Positions 1 through 9,304 of a stretch of 64,000 bases of DNA are shown one piece after another. Position numbers and translations under genes: made by a program. The stretch is from an uncultured Acetatifactor sp. Lineage in GTDB: Bacteria; Bacillota; Clostridia; Lachnospirales; Lachnospiraceae. The stretch is taken from NCBI GenBank assembly GCA_934402315.1, contig CAKRTS010000007.1, positions 62,001 to 126,000 of the forward strand, read 5' to 3'. A model generated the notes under the pieces. The model was not told the DNA's origin, ran no database searches, and saw only the letters and a program-made list of their open reading frames with translations. Numbering within the stretch: position 1 is the first letter of the stretch; each line of letters begins with the position of its first letter.

Positions 1-1
1 G

Positions 2-1033
2 ATGAAGGCGGTCAGATACAGTAACCTCGTGTGGCCCGGAATCGACAATATTTCGGTCTGGGTGCGCGCGGCAATCTTCATCTTCGGTCTGGTCATCTTC
101 GGACAGGGGAATACGAGCCTCGGCGTCATTGTGGCGATCTCGTCCTATGCGTCAAGATTCTGGCAGCCGATCATGAACCTCGGAAATATTTTTAACAACT
201 TTATCAACAATATTGCCTATCTGGAACGTATCTTTGAAACACTGGATGAGCCGGTGGTGGTGGACGACGCGGAGGATGCTGTCGAGATGCCGAAGATCAG
301 GGGTGAGGTGACATTTGAGAACGTAACCTTTGGCTACGAGGCGGATAAGATGGTATTGAAGAACCTGTCCTTCACTGTGCAGCCCGGCGAGAGTGTGGCG
401 CTGGTCGGGCCGACCGGTGCGGGAAAGAGTACTATTGTAAATCTGATCTCAAGGTTTTACAATCTAAATGGTGGGCGTGTCCTGATCGACGGACAGGACA
501 TTTCCAAGGTGACGCTCCATTCCCTGCGCTCCCAGATGGGTATCATGCTGCAGGACAGCTTCATCTTCTCCGGCACAATCGAGGACAATATCCGCTACGG
601 CAAGCTGGATGCGACGACGGAGGAGATTGTCAGGGTGAGCGAGACAGTGTGTGCGGACGAATTTATCCGCAGATTCCAGGACGGCTACCAGACGGAGGTA
701 AAGGAGAGAGGCTCCCTGCTTTCACAGGGACAGAAGCAGCTGATCTCCTTTGCGAGAACCCTTTTGTCAGACCCCTCCATCCTTGTGCTGGATGAGGCGA
801 CCTCCAGTATCGACGTGCAGACGGAGAGAGCGCTTCAGCAGGGACTTAACGCCATGCTGCAGGGACGTACCTCCTTTATCATCGCGCACCGTCTCTCGAC
901 CATCAAGAACTGTGACAAGATCATGTATGTGGATCAGGGCGGCGTCATGGAGTGCGGCACCCATGAGGAGCTGATGGCAAAGAAAGGATATTACTACCAC
1001 CTGTACACGGCACAGATGGAAGATATCGCATAA
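2..1033 (+). CDS. ABC exporter, C-terminal part (membrane half-domain plus ATPase), 5' truncated by window
   Basis: The visible 343 codons are the end of a type-I exporter half-transporter. The first ~80 residues look like the last membrane helices of the transmembrane domain (hydrophobic stretch about 22-50), and the rest is a complete ATP-binding domain. Seen: Walker A GPTGAGKST at 136-144, signature LLSQGQ, Walker B ILVLDEATSSID and the switch histidine in IIAHRLST. Exporters of this class work as homo- or heterodimers, and the partner is probably upstream, outside the window. The ATG at position 2 is internal; the true start lies before the window. The next gene starts 14 bases after the stop, so the two may be cotranscribed. 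Substrate unknown. Confidence 0.9.
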   Translation: MKAVRYSNLVWPGIDNISVWVRAAIFIFGLVIFGQGNTSLGVIVAISSYASRFWQPIMNLGNIFNNFINNIAYLERIFETLDEPVVVDDAEDAVEMPKIRGEVTFENVTFGYEADKMVLKNLSFTVQPGESVALVGPTGAGKSTIVNLISRFYNLNGGRVLIDGQDISKVTLHSLRSQMGIMLQDSFIFSGTIEDNIRYGKLDATTEEIVRVSETVCADEFIRRFQDGYQTEVKERGSLLSQGQKQLISFARTLLSDPSILVLDEATSSIDVQTERALQQGLNAMLQGRTSFIIAHRLSTIKNCDKIMYVDQGGVMECGTHEELMAKKGYYYHLYTAQMEDIA

Positions 1034-1047
1034 ATTATGAGAGGAAA

Positions 1048-3162
1048 ATGAGAGAAAAGATGAGAGAAAAGACAAAATTTGTACCAAAGCCACTGGACTT
1101 TGAGCTCAGCCCCTACACGGGGCTGACCCGTGAAAGCTGGCTGGAGGCGGGACGGTATATGCTGGAGGGGATCTTCCAGAATATAGACGACTTCGAGAAG
1201 CCGGTGATTATGCCCCGCAAGGAGACGGAGATTACCTATCCGCACCTGCGGGATCCTGAGGAAGCGCAGCACACCCAGAGACTGGCAGAGGTCTTTGAGG
1301 GGCTGACGCGCTCCTTCTTCATCGCGGCACCGATGATCTCCAATCTTCCCGAGCTGGAAATCTGCGGTTATTCCATGGCGGCGTACTATAAGAATCAGAT
1401 GCTGCGCTGTTGTACAAAGGGTGATCCCCTGTACATAGGAACCTATGAGGATCAGCAGGACATCACAGGACACACGGATCCGTTCCGCGCATTCCAGCAG
1501 ACGGTGGAGACCTGTGCGCTTGTCATCTGTCTCTGGGTCAGCCGTTCGCAGATATGGGACACCTACACAAAGCAGGAGAAGGATGTCATCGCGGCATTTC
1601 TGGAATCCTATGCGCATGAAAACACGGTTCCGCAGAACTGGCGGCTGTTTAATATGCTCGACATGGCGTTTTTGCATATGGAGGGCTATCCGATCCAGAA
1701 GGATGTCATGCTGGATCATGCGCAGGCGATTCTGAATTATTATGCGGGGGACGGCTGGTATCGCGACGGTCATTCCTTCGACTATTATTCCTGCTGGGCA
1801 TTCAATGTCTATGCGCCGATCTGGAATCTGTGGTACGGCTATGAGCATGCGCCCTTCTTTGCGAAGAAGTTTGAGGACCAGTCCAACCGCCTGATGGAGA
1901 CCTACGGGGATTTCTTTGACAAGGACGGCTGGACGAATATGTGGGGCAGGAGCAACATTTACCGCAACGCGGCAACGAGTGCCTTTGACGGAAATATGCT
2001 GCTGCATGAGAGCAAGGGCAATCCGGGACTGGCGAGACGTATTTCCTCCGGCTCCCTGATGCAGTTCCTGGGCAGAGACGACTTTCTGTACAAGGGAGTT
2101 CCGACGCTGGGCTTTTACGGACAGTTTTCCCCTCTGGTACAGGGCTATTCCTGTGCAGAATCCCCCTTCTGGCTCGGCAAGGCTTTCCTCTGCCTGCACC
2201 TTCCCGCGGATCATCCGTTCTGGACGGCGAAGGAGAACAACGGAACATGGGATGAGCTGAAGAAAAACGAGGTCAAGGTGACGACGCTGGACGGCCCGGC
2301 GCTCTGCTTCTCAAACCATGAGGCGAACGGCGAGACGATTCTCCGAACCGGAAAGGTGGTCAAGAATCAAGGCGATGTCCACGGCATGTGGAATTACTCC
2401 AAGCTCTGCTTTAACACAAAATACCCATGGGAGGCGACACCTTCCGTGCAGCCGGCAGCGGCGGACGGAAAGGAAGCGTGCGGGGTGGAGTCGCAGCAGT
2501 ATGTGATGCGCGACGCGACTCTCGGCGGCTGTTCACTGGCGAACGTCACATTCTGGCATGGTGAGAAGGATGAGGTTCTGTATCGCAGACAGTTCTTTGA
2601 CTACCGGCTCGATCTGGAATGCCACTGGATGCAGGCGGTGAATCTGGCGGATTTTGCGGTGCCGAACGGCATTTTCCGGGCGGATAAGCTGAGACTGCAC
2701 AGAGCGCCGATTGAACTGACGCTCGGCTCCTACGGTTTCCCGGACAACGGCACGGAGATCACGGAGAAGGAGTGCAGCGAGGGCAAGGCGGTCATTCTCA
2801 AGGGCAGAGATTCGCAGGGGAATGAGAAGCAGATGGCAATGACGATCTATTACGGGGCATGGAAGGATCTGAGAGTGCTTCACAGCGAGGGAACGAACCC
2901 CGACTCGGAGAAGTCCATTGTGCTGTATGCTTATGGGGAGCGGAAGAAGCAGTACGGCTATGAACCGTATATCCTGCTTTCACAGGTGCTTACCAGAGAG
3001 GATCACGTGGACTTTACGGATGAGGAGCTCTTCCCGGTAGCGGACATCCGCTATACGGACGCTGAGGGCTTTGGCGGCTACGGCCCGGTCACGATCCGGT
3101 TAAAGAATGGCACGGAAAGGACAATAGAATTTGAGGGCATCGAGGGAAAGCTGATGCTTTAG
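1048..3162 (+). CDS. DUF2264 family protein
   Basis: A 704-residue cytoplasmic-looking protein with no signal peptide or membrane segment. The N-terminal part (LTRESWLEAGRYMLEGI and following) and the aromatic-rich helical middle (WYRDGHSFDYYSCWAFNVYAP) match my memory of DUF2264 proteins, which resemble alpha/alpha-barrel glycoside-processing enzymes. The reaction is not established. ATG 1048 is preceded by GAGAGG; the first two tetrapeptides (MREK MREK) come from a 12-base tandem repeat, so ATG 1060 is an alternative start. It follows the ABC exporter by 14 bases and ends at a bidirectional terminator. A carbohydrate role is inferred from the fold family only. Confidence 0.8.
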   Translation: MREKMREKTKFVPKPLDFELSPYTGLTRESWLEAGRYMLEGIFQNIDDFEKPVIMPRKETEITYPHLRDPEEAQHTQRLAEVFEGLTRSFFIAAPMISNLPELEICGYSMAAYYKNQMLRCCTKGDPLYIGTYEDQQDITGHTDPFRAFQQTVETCALVICLWVSRSQIWDTYTKQEKDVIAAFLESYAHENTVPQNWRLFNMLDMAFLHMEGYPIQKDVMLDHAQAILNYYAGDGWYRDGHSFDYYSCWAFNVYAPIWNLWYGYEHAPFFAKKFEDQSNRLMETYGDFFDKDGWTNMWGRSNIYRNAATSAFDGNMLLHESKGNPGLARRISSGSLMQFLGRDDFLYKGVPTLGFYGQFSPLVQGYSCAESPFWLGKAFLCLHLPADHPFWTAKENNGTWDELKKNEVKVTTLDGPALCFSNHEANGETILRTGKVVKNQGDVHGMWNYSKLCFNTKYPWEATPSVQPAAADGKEACGVESQQYVMRDATLGGCSLANVTFWHGEKDEVLYRRQFFDYRLDLECHWMQAVNLADFAVPNGIFRADKLRLHRAPIELTLGSYGFPDNGTEITEKECSEGKAVILKGRDSQGNEKQMAMTIYYGAWKDLRVLHSEGTNPDSEKSIVLYAYGERKKQYGYEPYILLSQVLTREDHVDFTDEELFPVADIRYTDAEGFGGYGPVTIRLKNGTERTIEFEGIEGKLML

Positions 3163-3170
3163 GTTGAACA

Positions 3171-3212
3171 AAAAGGCGGGGAATCCGATTGATCCGGGTT
3201 CTCCGCCTTTCT
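3171..3212. terminator. bidirectional intrinsic terminator
   Basis: 13-bp stem (3175-3187 with 3195-3207, two G-U pairs), 7-base loop, T-rich flank on the plus side (TTTCTT) and A-run on the other side. It lies between the convergent DUF2264 and EAL genes and could stop both. Confidence 0.85.
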
Positions 3213-3233
3213 TCATAGCGCTTTTTGCCGCGC

Positions 3234-4928
3234 TTATTTTTCCTTGCATTTGTATTTCTTCATGAATTCCTTCTGCGGGCAGGGTTTGCTGTAGTAATAG
3301 CCCTGTATGTAATCCGGCCCGAGCTGGACGATACGGTCAAGCTCCTCCTGATTTTCGATTCCCTCGACGACGAGGTGAAGCCCGAGAGTGTGAACCATCT
3401 GGAACACATAGGCGAGCAGATCAAATTCATAGGTGTTCTGCAAAGCCTTGAGCGTGAAGCTCCGGTCGATCTTGACGAAGTTCGGATGCAGATTGCCGAT
3501 GTTAATCAGGTTGGAGTAGCCGGTGCCGAAGTCGTCAAGCGCGATCTCCACGCCGAGATCCTTCAGCTTATGCCAGACGCTCATGACAGAGGAGTTGTTG
3601 CCAAGATGTCCGCTCTCCGTCAACTCCACAATCAGACAGCCGGCAGGCAGTCCCAGCTCCTCCAGTGCACATTTGACGTCGTCAAACAGCGGCGTCCGCA
3701 GAAGCTGTACATAGGAGAGGTTGATGGAGATCTTGAAATTCGCGTGGCTTTCCCTGATCTGCCGGCAGACGATCAAGGCATTCCGTATGATCCATTTGCC
3801 GACGGGAATAATCAGCTTGTTTTCCTCCAGCAGTGGAATGAATTCTCCCGGCGAGATCATTTCACCGGCAGGGGTGCGGAACCGCAAAAGCGCTTCTGCC
3901 GCGTAAAGCGATTCATCGGCAGTTGAAATGATCGGCTGGTAATTCAGCTCAAAGCCGTTGAAATTATCAGACACCGCCTGACGCAGACAGCTGTTTAAGT
4001 ATCTGCGCCGCAGAAATGCGGAATAATCCTCACGCCGGAATTGATAGAGCTGGTTTTTTCCACGGCTCTTTGCCTCGGAAAGCGCGAATTCGGCGAGTTT
4101 CATTACTTCGCTGTAGCAGGTGTATTCACTGTCCTTGTTGTCAATATCGCTTAAGGAAATCAGCCCCGCCGAGATCGTGTAGACCGCTTTGTAGTTCTCA
4201 CGGGCGACAAGCTCGTCCACCTCGGAACGGATGCGGTGGTACAACCGGTTCATATGGTCGTAGTCGCTGTTCGAGACATCGAGAACCATAAACTCGTCGG
4301 AGACGATCCGGTAGACATACTGCATAGGCCCGAGAGAGCGGTGGATGCAGTCTGCTACACTGCGGAGCACGAAGTCTCCATAGGCAATCCCGTGCCGTTC
4401 GTTGACGCTCTTAAAGTCATCAATGCCGATCCGCATAAACATTGCATCCTGCAGGGACGGCATAAGATGCTTGATGTGTTCATGCAGAGAGGATTCTCCG
4501 AGCAGACCGCTTGTGTTGTCTGCAACGGTATGGCTGTTCCCGATCTCGTTGATGCAGCCGATGACGAGGTGCGGGATCACTCCCTCTGTGCGGAACAGAT
4601 GTCCTCTGCAGTTGATCCAGACCGGATAACCGTTCAGCCCCATGATTCGGTATTTGAGGTTGTGGTCATCCTTTCTGCCTGAGAGGATGTCGCGGATATC
4701 TGCGATCACCATATCGACGTCTTCGTGGTAGATGAACCGGTGAAAGGTCTTCAGCACATTGTGGAACTCATTGCTGGGAAGGGCAAAGCGGTCCAACGCA
4801 TTCTCTGTGATGAAATAGGTGTCGTTTGTCAGGTCGATAACATAGAGGTAATCATTCATGCTGGTTGCGAATAGCTTGGCAATTTCGCAAAAGGTGTTAA
4901 AACTTGGAATCGTATCCCGTTTACTCAT
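3234..4928 (-). CDS. EAL-domain cyclic-di-GMP phosphodiesterase with degenerate GGDEF domain
   Basis: 564 residues: a PAS-like N-terminal region (about 15-130), a GGDEF-type domain (about 145-300) whose signature reads IVSDEF at 208-213 instead of GGDEF, and an EAL domain (about 310-560). The EAL catalytic set is visible: EAL at 345-347, N403, E436 (ELTES), D465-D466 (DDFGTGYS), K486, E522 and Q542. By family knowledge it should hydrolyse c-di-GMP to pGpG, while the GGDEF part is probably inactive as a cyclase and may bind GTP or act as a scaffold. No membrane segment, so a cytosolic sensor is likely. The start has GAGG seven bases upstream. It diverges from the chemotaxis receptor, which fits a motility/sessility theme. 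Confidence 0.9.
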   Translation of the reverse strand: MSKRDTIPSFNTFCEIAKLFATSMNDYLYVIDLTNDTYFITENALDRFALPSNEFHNVLKTFHRFIYHEDVDMVIADIRDILSGRKDDHNLKYRIMGLNGYPVWINCRGHLFRTEGVIPHLVIGCINEIGNSHTVADNTSGLLGESSLHEHIKHLMPSLQDAMFMRIGIDDFKSVNERHGIAYGDFVLRSVADCIHRSLGPMQYVYRIVSDEFMVLDVSNSDYDHMNRLYHRIRSEVDELVARENYKAVYTISAGLISLSDIDNKDSEYTCYSEVMKLAEFALSEAKSRGKNQLYQFRREDYSAFLRRRYLNSCLRQAVSDNFNGFELNYQPIISTADESLYAAEALLRFRTPAGEMISPGEFIPLLEENKLIIPVGKWIIRNALIVCRQIRESHANFKISINLSYVQLLRTPLFDDVKCALEELGLPAGCLIVELTESGHLGNNSSVMSVWHKLKDLGVEIALDDFGTGYSNLINIGNLHPNFVKIDRSFTLKALQNTYEFDLLAYVFQMVHTLGLHLVVEGIENQEELDRIVQLGPDYIQGYYYSKPCPQKEFMKKYKCKEK

Positions 4929-5196
4929 TATATGCCTCGTTTCTGCCAGCGCGGAACACGGTATTCCGGATGAAAAACGATTTCCGGAAAGTGTCCACTA
5001 TAACCGGTCTCTACAAATTATATTATACATATTATACTTATCCTCACACTCCACTATAATTATATACTAAATTGCGGGGATGGCAAGATAAAAAGGGAAG
5101 ATTTACAAAAATTACTGGAAAATTTTAGAAAAAACATATTTTGAGCCCAAAGAAGTAGGACAATAGCAATAATGATAAAAAAGTTGTAGTTTTGTG
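4929..5196. other. AT-rich intergenic region between divergent EAL and chemotaxis genes
   Basis: No gene seen. The centre (about 5015-5075) is very AT-rich with several TATAAT-like words on both strands, probably holding the promoter of the minus-strand EAL gene; I cannot choose one. The right end holds the promoter of the chemotaxis receptor. Confidence 0.5.
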
Positions 5197-5235
5197 AAAA
5201 AAAAGAATGTGAAATGCCGATAAATGTTATATAAT
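5197..5235 (+). promoter_or_regulatory. putative sigma-28 (SigD/FliA) promoter of the chemotaxis receptor
   Basis: GCCGATAA at 5216-5223 matches all eight bases of the motility sigma -10 consensus. Fifteen bases upstream, AAAA at 5197-5200 matches three of four bases of the TAAA -35 core. A sigma-A-like TATAAT at 5230-5235 overlaps just downstream. The gene behind it is a chemotaxis receptor, the usual target of this sigma factor. The -35 match is only partial. Confidence 0.65.
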
Positions 5236-5280
5236 AGATGTACCGGATTTGACGTAATCACACCTATGGGAGGACACAAA

Positions 5281-7086
5281 ATGAACGGAGAAAAACGGAA
5301 CGATTTTGTCAACAGGGTTGAGAGAGAGTTGAACACGAGTAAGGCTGCATTGGAGAATAAGGCAGAGGAGATGCTCGAGAAGGCGGTTGAAAAAAAGAAG
5401 GTCGGTATGTTCAGGGGTATCCGTACAAGGATACTGATCGCGTTGTTTGCGACTATGTTCGTATCGATGGGGCTGATGGCATGGGCGGCGATCGACAGGT
5501 CGACCGAAGCGCTGACAGACCGTGTGAAAGGCGATATGCTGAAAATGGTGAATGCGTATGATATCAATCTGCGCATGGCGACCAATATGAACGGCGGCAA
5601 GGTGCCGGATGCCGCTGAACTGACGGAGCTGTTCGGCAGTGTCCAGCTGGAGGGAATGCCTTCCAGTTACATATATGTTGTCAGCGGCGACGGAACCATG
5701 CTGATGCATCCGACGGCATCCAAGATCGGACAGCCGGTGGAAAATGCGGTGGTGACAGATGTGGTAAACCAGATCAAAAAGGGAGTCATACCGGAGGATG
5801 CTGTTGTGGAGTATGACTTTAAGGGCGTGACGAAGCTCGCGGGATATTCTGTAATGGATAATGGGAAAGCTATTGTAATCCTGACGGCGGATAAGGATGA
5901 GGCGCTGGAGGCGGTTACAAAGTTTATCCGTCAGTGTCTTGTGATGATGCTTATCATCGTTGTGCTGGTCGGAGTGTTCGGTGTGCTGGTTGCAAGGAGC
6001 ATCGCAAAGCCGATCAAGCTGCTGACGGACGTTGTGGATCAGACGGCATCCTTTGATTTCAGGGAGAGCAGAATCTGCCGCCTGTTGTCCAAGGGCGAGG
6101 GTGAGACGGCGGTAATGAGCTCCTCCATGGAGACGATGCGAGAGAATCTGGTCGGCATTGTACAGCAGCTGGCTGAGACGGCAAACAATCTCTACGGAAA
6201 TGCGAACGGACTGAAGGATATTGTGGAAGAGCTGAACAGCAATTCCTGTGACAACTCCGCGACCAGCCAGGAGCTTGCGGCGAGCATGGAGGAAACCTCC
6301 GCGACGACCCAGATTATTGATGAGAAGATGTCCTTCATTGATGACAACACAAAGAAGATTGCTTCGCTGACCAAGGAGGGCGAGCAGAATGCCGCAGGTA
6401 TTATTGACAAGGCTGAGGCACTGAAGAAGAACAGCCAGGAGGCTAACTCCAAGACAAGAGAGATCTATTCCAGAGTGAAGAAGGAATCGGATGTAGCGAT
6501 CGAGAAGGCGAAGGACATCGAGCAGATCAATGTATTGACCGACGCGATTGCAACGATCGCAAGCCAGACCGAGCTGCTTTCCCTCAACGCCTCCATCGAG
6601 GCGGCGAGAGCCGGTGAGGCGGGAAGAGGCTTTGCAGTGGTTGCAAGTGAGATCGGAAAGCTGGCATCACAGTCCACTGAGACGGCAAACAGCATTACCG
6701 GTATCGTGACCGGTGTCAGAAATGCAGCGGAGAGCATGGAGGACTGCCTGCGCCAGATGATCGCGTTTATGGAGCAGACCGTCATCGGAGATTATGAGAA
6801 CTTTATCAAGGTCAGCGAGGAGTACAGCACGGATGCAAAGGAGTTCTCAGGCAGCATGAGAACGATCAATGATTCCATTATGGAACTGGAGGAAAGCGTT
6901 TCAGACATCACAAAGTCCATTCAGGATATCAATGCAACGGTGAATGAGGCGGCAATCAGCATCAACGACATTGCGACCAAAGCGACCGACATGGTAGGCT
7001 TTGCGGGAGATACCGGAACGAAGGCGGATGAGAATACAAAGTATGCATCACAGCTGAGCGAAATCGTTCAGAAATTTAAGATTTAA
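5281..7086 (+). CDS. methyl-accepting chemotaxis protein
   Basis: 601 residues from the ATG with GGGAGG seven bases upstream; an in-frame ATG at 5224 lies inside the promoter and is rejected. Order: a charged, probably coiled-coil cytoplasmic N-terminus (1-48), TM1 (about 50-70), a single Cache-like sensor domain (about 72-205), TM2 (about 217-238), HAMP (about 239-295) and the signalling domain. The hairpin tip is at about 431-453 ([20 protein letters not shown]). By family it binds CheA/CheW at the membrane and steers motility; the ligand is unknown. The N-terminal cytoplasmic extension is longer than usual for receptors. A short hairpin terminator follows. Confidence 0.93.
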   Translation: MNGEKRNDFVNRVERELNTSKAALENKAEEMLEKAVEKKKVGMFRGIRTRILIALFATMFVSMGLMAWAAIDRSTEALTDRVKGDMLKMVNAYDINLRMATNMNGGKVPDAAELTELFGSVQLEGMPSSYIYVVSGDGTMLMHPTASKIGQPVENAVVTDVVNQIKKGVIPEDAVVEYDFKGVTKLAGYSVMDNGKAIVILTADKDEALEAVTKFIRQCLVMMLIIVVLVGVFGVLVARSIAKPIKLLTDVVDQTASFDFRESRICRLLSKGEGETAVMSSSMETMRENLVGIVQQLAETANNLYGNANGLKDIVEELNSNSCDNSATSQELAASMEETSATTQIIDEKMSFIDDNTKKIASLTKEGEQNAAGIIDKAEALKKNSQEANSKTREIYSRVKKESDVAIEKAKDIEQINVLTDAIATIASQTELLSLNASIEAARAGEAGRGFAVVASEIGKLASQSTETANSITGIVTGVRNAAESMEDCLRQMIAFMEQTVIGDYENFIKVSEEYSTDAKEFSGSMRTINDSIMELEESVSDITKSIQDINATVNEAAISINDIATKATDMVGFAGDTGTKADENTKYASQLSEIVQKFKI

Positions 7087-7114
7087 CAATTTAGATTAAA
7101 AATTTTATGAAATG

Positions 7115-7136
7115 GGGAGACAATATGTCTCCCTTT
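7115..7136 (+). terminator. terminator-like hairpin after chemotaxis receptor
   Basis: 8-bp perfect stem GGGAGACA / TGTCTCCC with a 3-base loop followed by TTT. The U-tract is short, so it may be leaky. Confidence 0.5.
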
Positions 7137-7182
7137 ACAATAAGAAGAGGCTGGAGCTGAAAGAGCCGGAAGCGGGGACGGA

Positions 7183-9288
7183 ATGAAACGAAATAGATGG
7201 ATGTATGTGGAGGCTACGCTTGCGGTTCTTGTTGCAATCGCCCTTTTGGCGATGTCGATCAGTGGTCTCTCGCGCAGTAACAGTAATGCGATTCTGGAGA
7301 GGGATCGGGAGGTGCTTCTGGAGAGCACGGAGCACCATGCAAAATCGGTTGCGGACACACTGGATTCAAGGCTCCGGTTTGTGGAGAATCTGGCGGTTGT
7401 GCTGGAATATGCTGCGGATACGGATCTGCATTCGCTTGCAAGGATACTGGAATCAATTAAAAAGAATACGTTTATTGATGTTCTTTTCATCGTGACGGCA
7501 GATGGAGTCTGTCTTTTTTCAGACGGAACGGAAATGAGCCTGTCAGAGGAAGGCTTTTTCGGGGATGGCATGAACGGTAACAGCGGCATTTCCGGGTGGA
7601 GTGAGTCTCCGCTGATTGATGGGGATAAGTGTGCCTATTATTATGCCCCGGTCAGAGAGAACGGCGAGGTGCGCGGTGTCATCGTTGGCTGCAATTACTA
7701 CAGCACCTTTAATGATCTGTACGATCTTTCCGGGGAGGAAAATTATCTCGGCTGCTTTCTGACGAACCGGCACGGAGATATTCTGCTGACGAATCTCGAC
7801 CAGCAGGTCGGCGGAAATGTTCTTGAACTGATGCGCGACAGAATGAGCGAAGAGGACTATCAGAATATGATAGCGGCAATGCTCGGCGGACGCAGAGGAG
7901 ATTACAGGTACGAGGGAACCTATGGAAAGGGACTGATCTGCTTTACCCCGCTGGGGATTCAGGGCGGGTATGTGATACAGCTTTACCTGTCGGAATATGT
8001 GGACAGATCGGTCACAGCGCTGAACCGTTCCCATTATATTATTGAGGGATTTGCAGTTGCCTGTCTGGTGGTTGTCGCGGCGGTGACGGTGCAGATTGCA
8101 TGGCGGAGGCTTAGCCATAGGGAAGGCTTATCAGAGATGGCGCTTGATGCGTTGGAGGAGATTTTCCCGAGAATGGCGATCGTCAACTGGCGCAAGCAGA
8201 GCTGTGTGTTTATCAAGGACGGTGAGGCGGAGGTTGCAAAGCCGTTTCAGAGATATGACTGGAACCAGCTCAGGGAGGAACTGCTTCAGCTCATTGCTCC
8301 CGAGGATGTTGAAAAGTTCCGTACCTTTACCTCGACGGAGATGATGCGCAGACTGTGCGAGCACGGAGAAGGAAGCGAGACCTGTATATACCGGCGTATG
8401 CATCAGGGCGGGTATCAGTGGATACAGACCTTCGTCATTCCCGGCAGGGGAAAGAAAAACCGGGACAGTGTTCTGGTATATGCTAAGAATGTTGAGGAGT
8501 CTGCCAAGGCGGAGGAATTGCATAAGCAGGAGCTTTGGAATGCCTTGCAGAAGGCGAAGGAGACGGAGCAGACGAGAACCCGTTTCCTGCAATATATTGT
8601 CAATGAGCTGCAGAAGCCGATGGAGGTTTCTGCCCAGCTTGGAGCCTCTGCGAGACGCTTTGGGGAGGCTGGGAATATTGCAGAAGCCAATCATATGATT
8701 GCCCATATGATTCATATGAACCGCTATGAGATGACGCTGTTGGAGGATATGATGTATATCAGCACGCATCGTGTCAAGCGCTACACGGACAGCCGTCAGG
8801 AGAAATTTCCGCTGCAGAGACTGCTGGAAAAATGCATGACGAGCCTGCAGGCGGAGAGTGAGAACCAGAGCCCGGACATGAGGGTCAAGGCGGATCGGCA
8901 GTTGGAGACATGGTATATCGGGGACTGGGCGAGACTCTTGCAGGCGTTGCGGGCACTCGCGTTCCAGATAAGCGACCGCAACGGAAATCTGGACAGGCTG
9001 ACACTTGAGGTTACCTTGGAGGAGCGCAGTACACAGAACGACAGGATAGCCTTTGCGTTTGTGTATCCGATTAGAAGCGAGGATACCGACAGCGCAGACT
9101 TTGTCTTGAAAATGTATGAAAATAAAAATCTGAATCTCTCAGAGACTCCGTCGGAGGGTGGCATTGGCATACGGATGGCAAAAATGGCACTCAATACACT
9201 CGGAGGCGAGCTTCGTCTGACGGACGGGCAGGGAGAAGAAAAGTGTCTTTCGGTATCCGTCGAGCTCCGGCGAGTCACGGATACCTGA
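7183..9288 (+). CDS. double-Cache membrane sensor with degenerate histidine-kinase core (pseudokinase)
   Basis: 701 residues: TM1 (about 9-28), a large extracellular region of double-Cache type (about 30-280), TM2 (about 287-307), a PAS-like region (about 325-440), then a segment aligning with HisKA and HATPase_c. The H-box equivalent reads FLQYIVNELQKPM (468-480), with Asn474 where the phospho-accepting His should be. The N-box equivalent (581-598) keeps D, R and Q but has A591 and Q595 in place of both conserved Asn. A G2-like EGGIGI (658-663) remains. It is therefore unlikely to autophosphorylate. It lies 96 bases after the chemotaxis receptor and immediately before cardiolipin synthase; no response regulator is adjacent. 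It may be an allosteric partner of another kinase or receptor (inference). Confidence 0.8.
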   Translation: MKRNRWMYVEATLAVLVAIALLAMSISGLSRSNSNAILERDREVLLESTEHHAKSVADTLDSRLRFVENLAVVLEYAADTDLHSLARILESIKKNTFIDVLFIVTADGVCLFSDGTEMSLSEEGFFGDGMNGNSGISGWSESPLIDGDKCAYYYAPVRENGEVRGVIVGCNYYSTFNDLYDLSGEENYLGCFLTNRHGDILLTNLDQQVGGNVLELMRDRMSEEDYQNMIAAMLGGRRGDYRYEGTYGKGLICFTPLGIQGGYVIQLYLSEYVDRSVTALNRSHYIIEGFAVACLVVVAAVTVQIAWRRLSHREGLSEMALDALEEIFPRMAIVNWRKQSCVFIKDGEAEVAKPFQRYDWNQLREELLQLIAPEDVEKFRTFTSTEMMRRLCEHGEGSETCIYRRMHQGGYQWIQTFVIPGRGKKNRDSVLVYAKNVEESAKAEELHKQELWNALQKAKETEQTRTRFLQYIVNELQKPMEVSAQLGASARRFGEAGNIAEANHMIAHMIHMNRYEMTLLEDMMYISTHRVKRYTDSRQEKFPLQRLLEKCMTSLQAESENQSPDMRVKADRQLETWYIGDWARLLQALRALAFQISDRNGNLDRLTLEVTLEERSTQNDRIAFAFVYPIRSEDTDSADFVLKMYENKNLNLSETPSEGGIGIRMAKMALNTLGGELRLTDGQGEEKCLSVSVELRRVTDT

Positions 9289-9304
9289 TGGGATGGAGAA
9301 AGTA

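Noticed and set aside
7115..7136. Chemotaxis receptor and pseudokinase as a strict operon
   Set aside because: A terminator-like hairpin lies between them, so cotranscription is uncertain; association is only positional.
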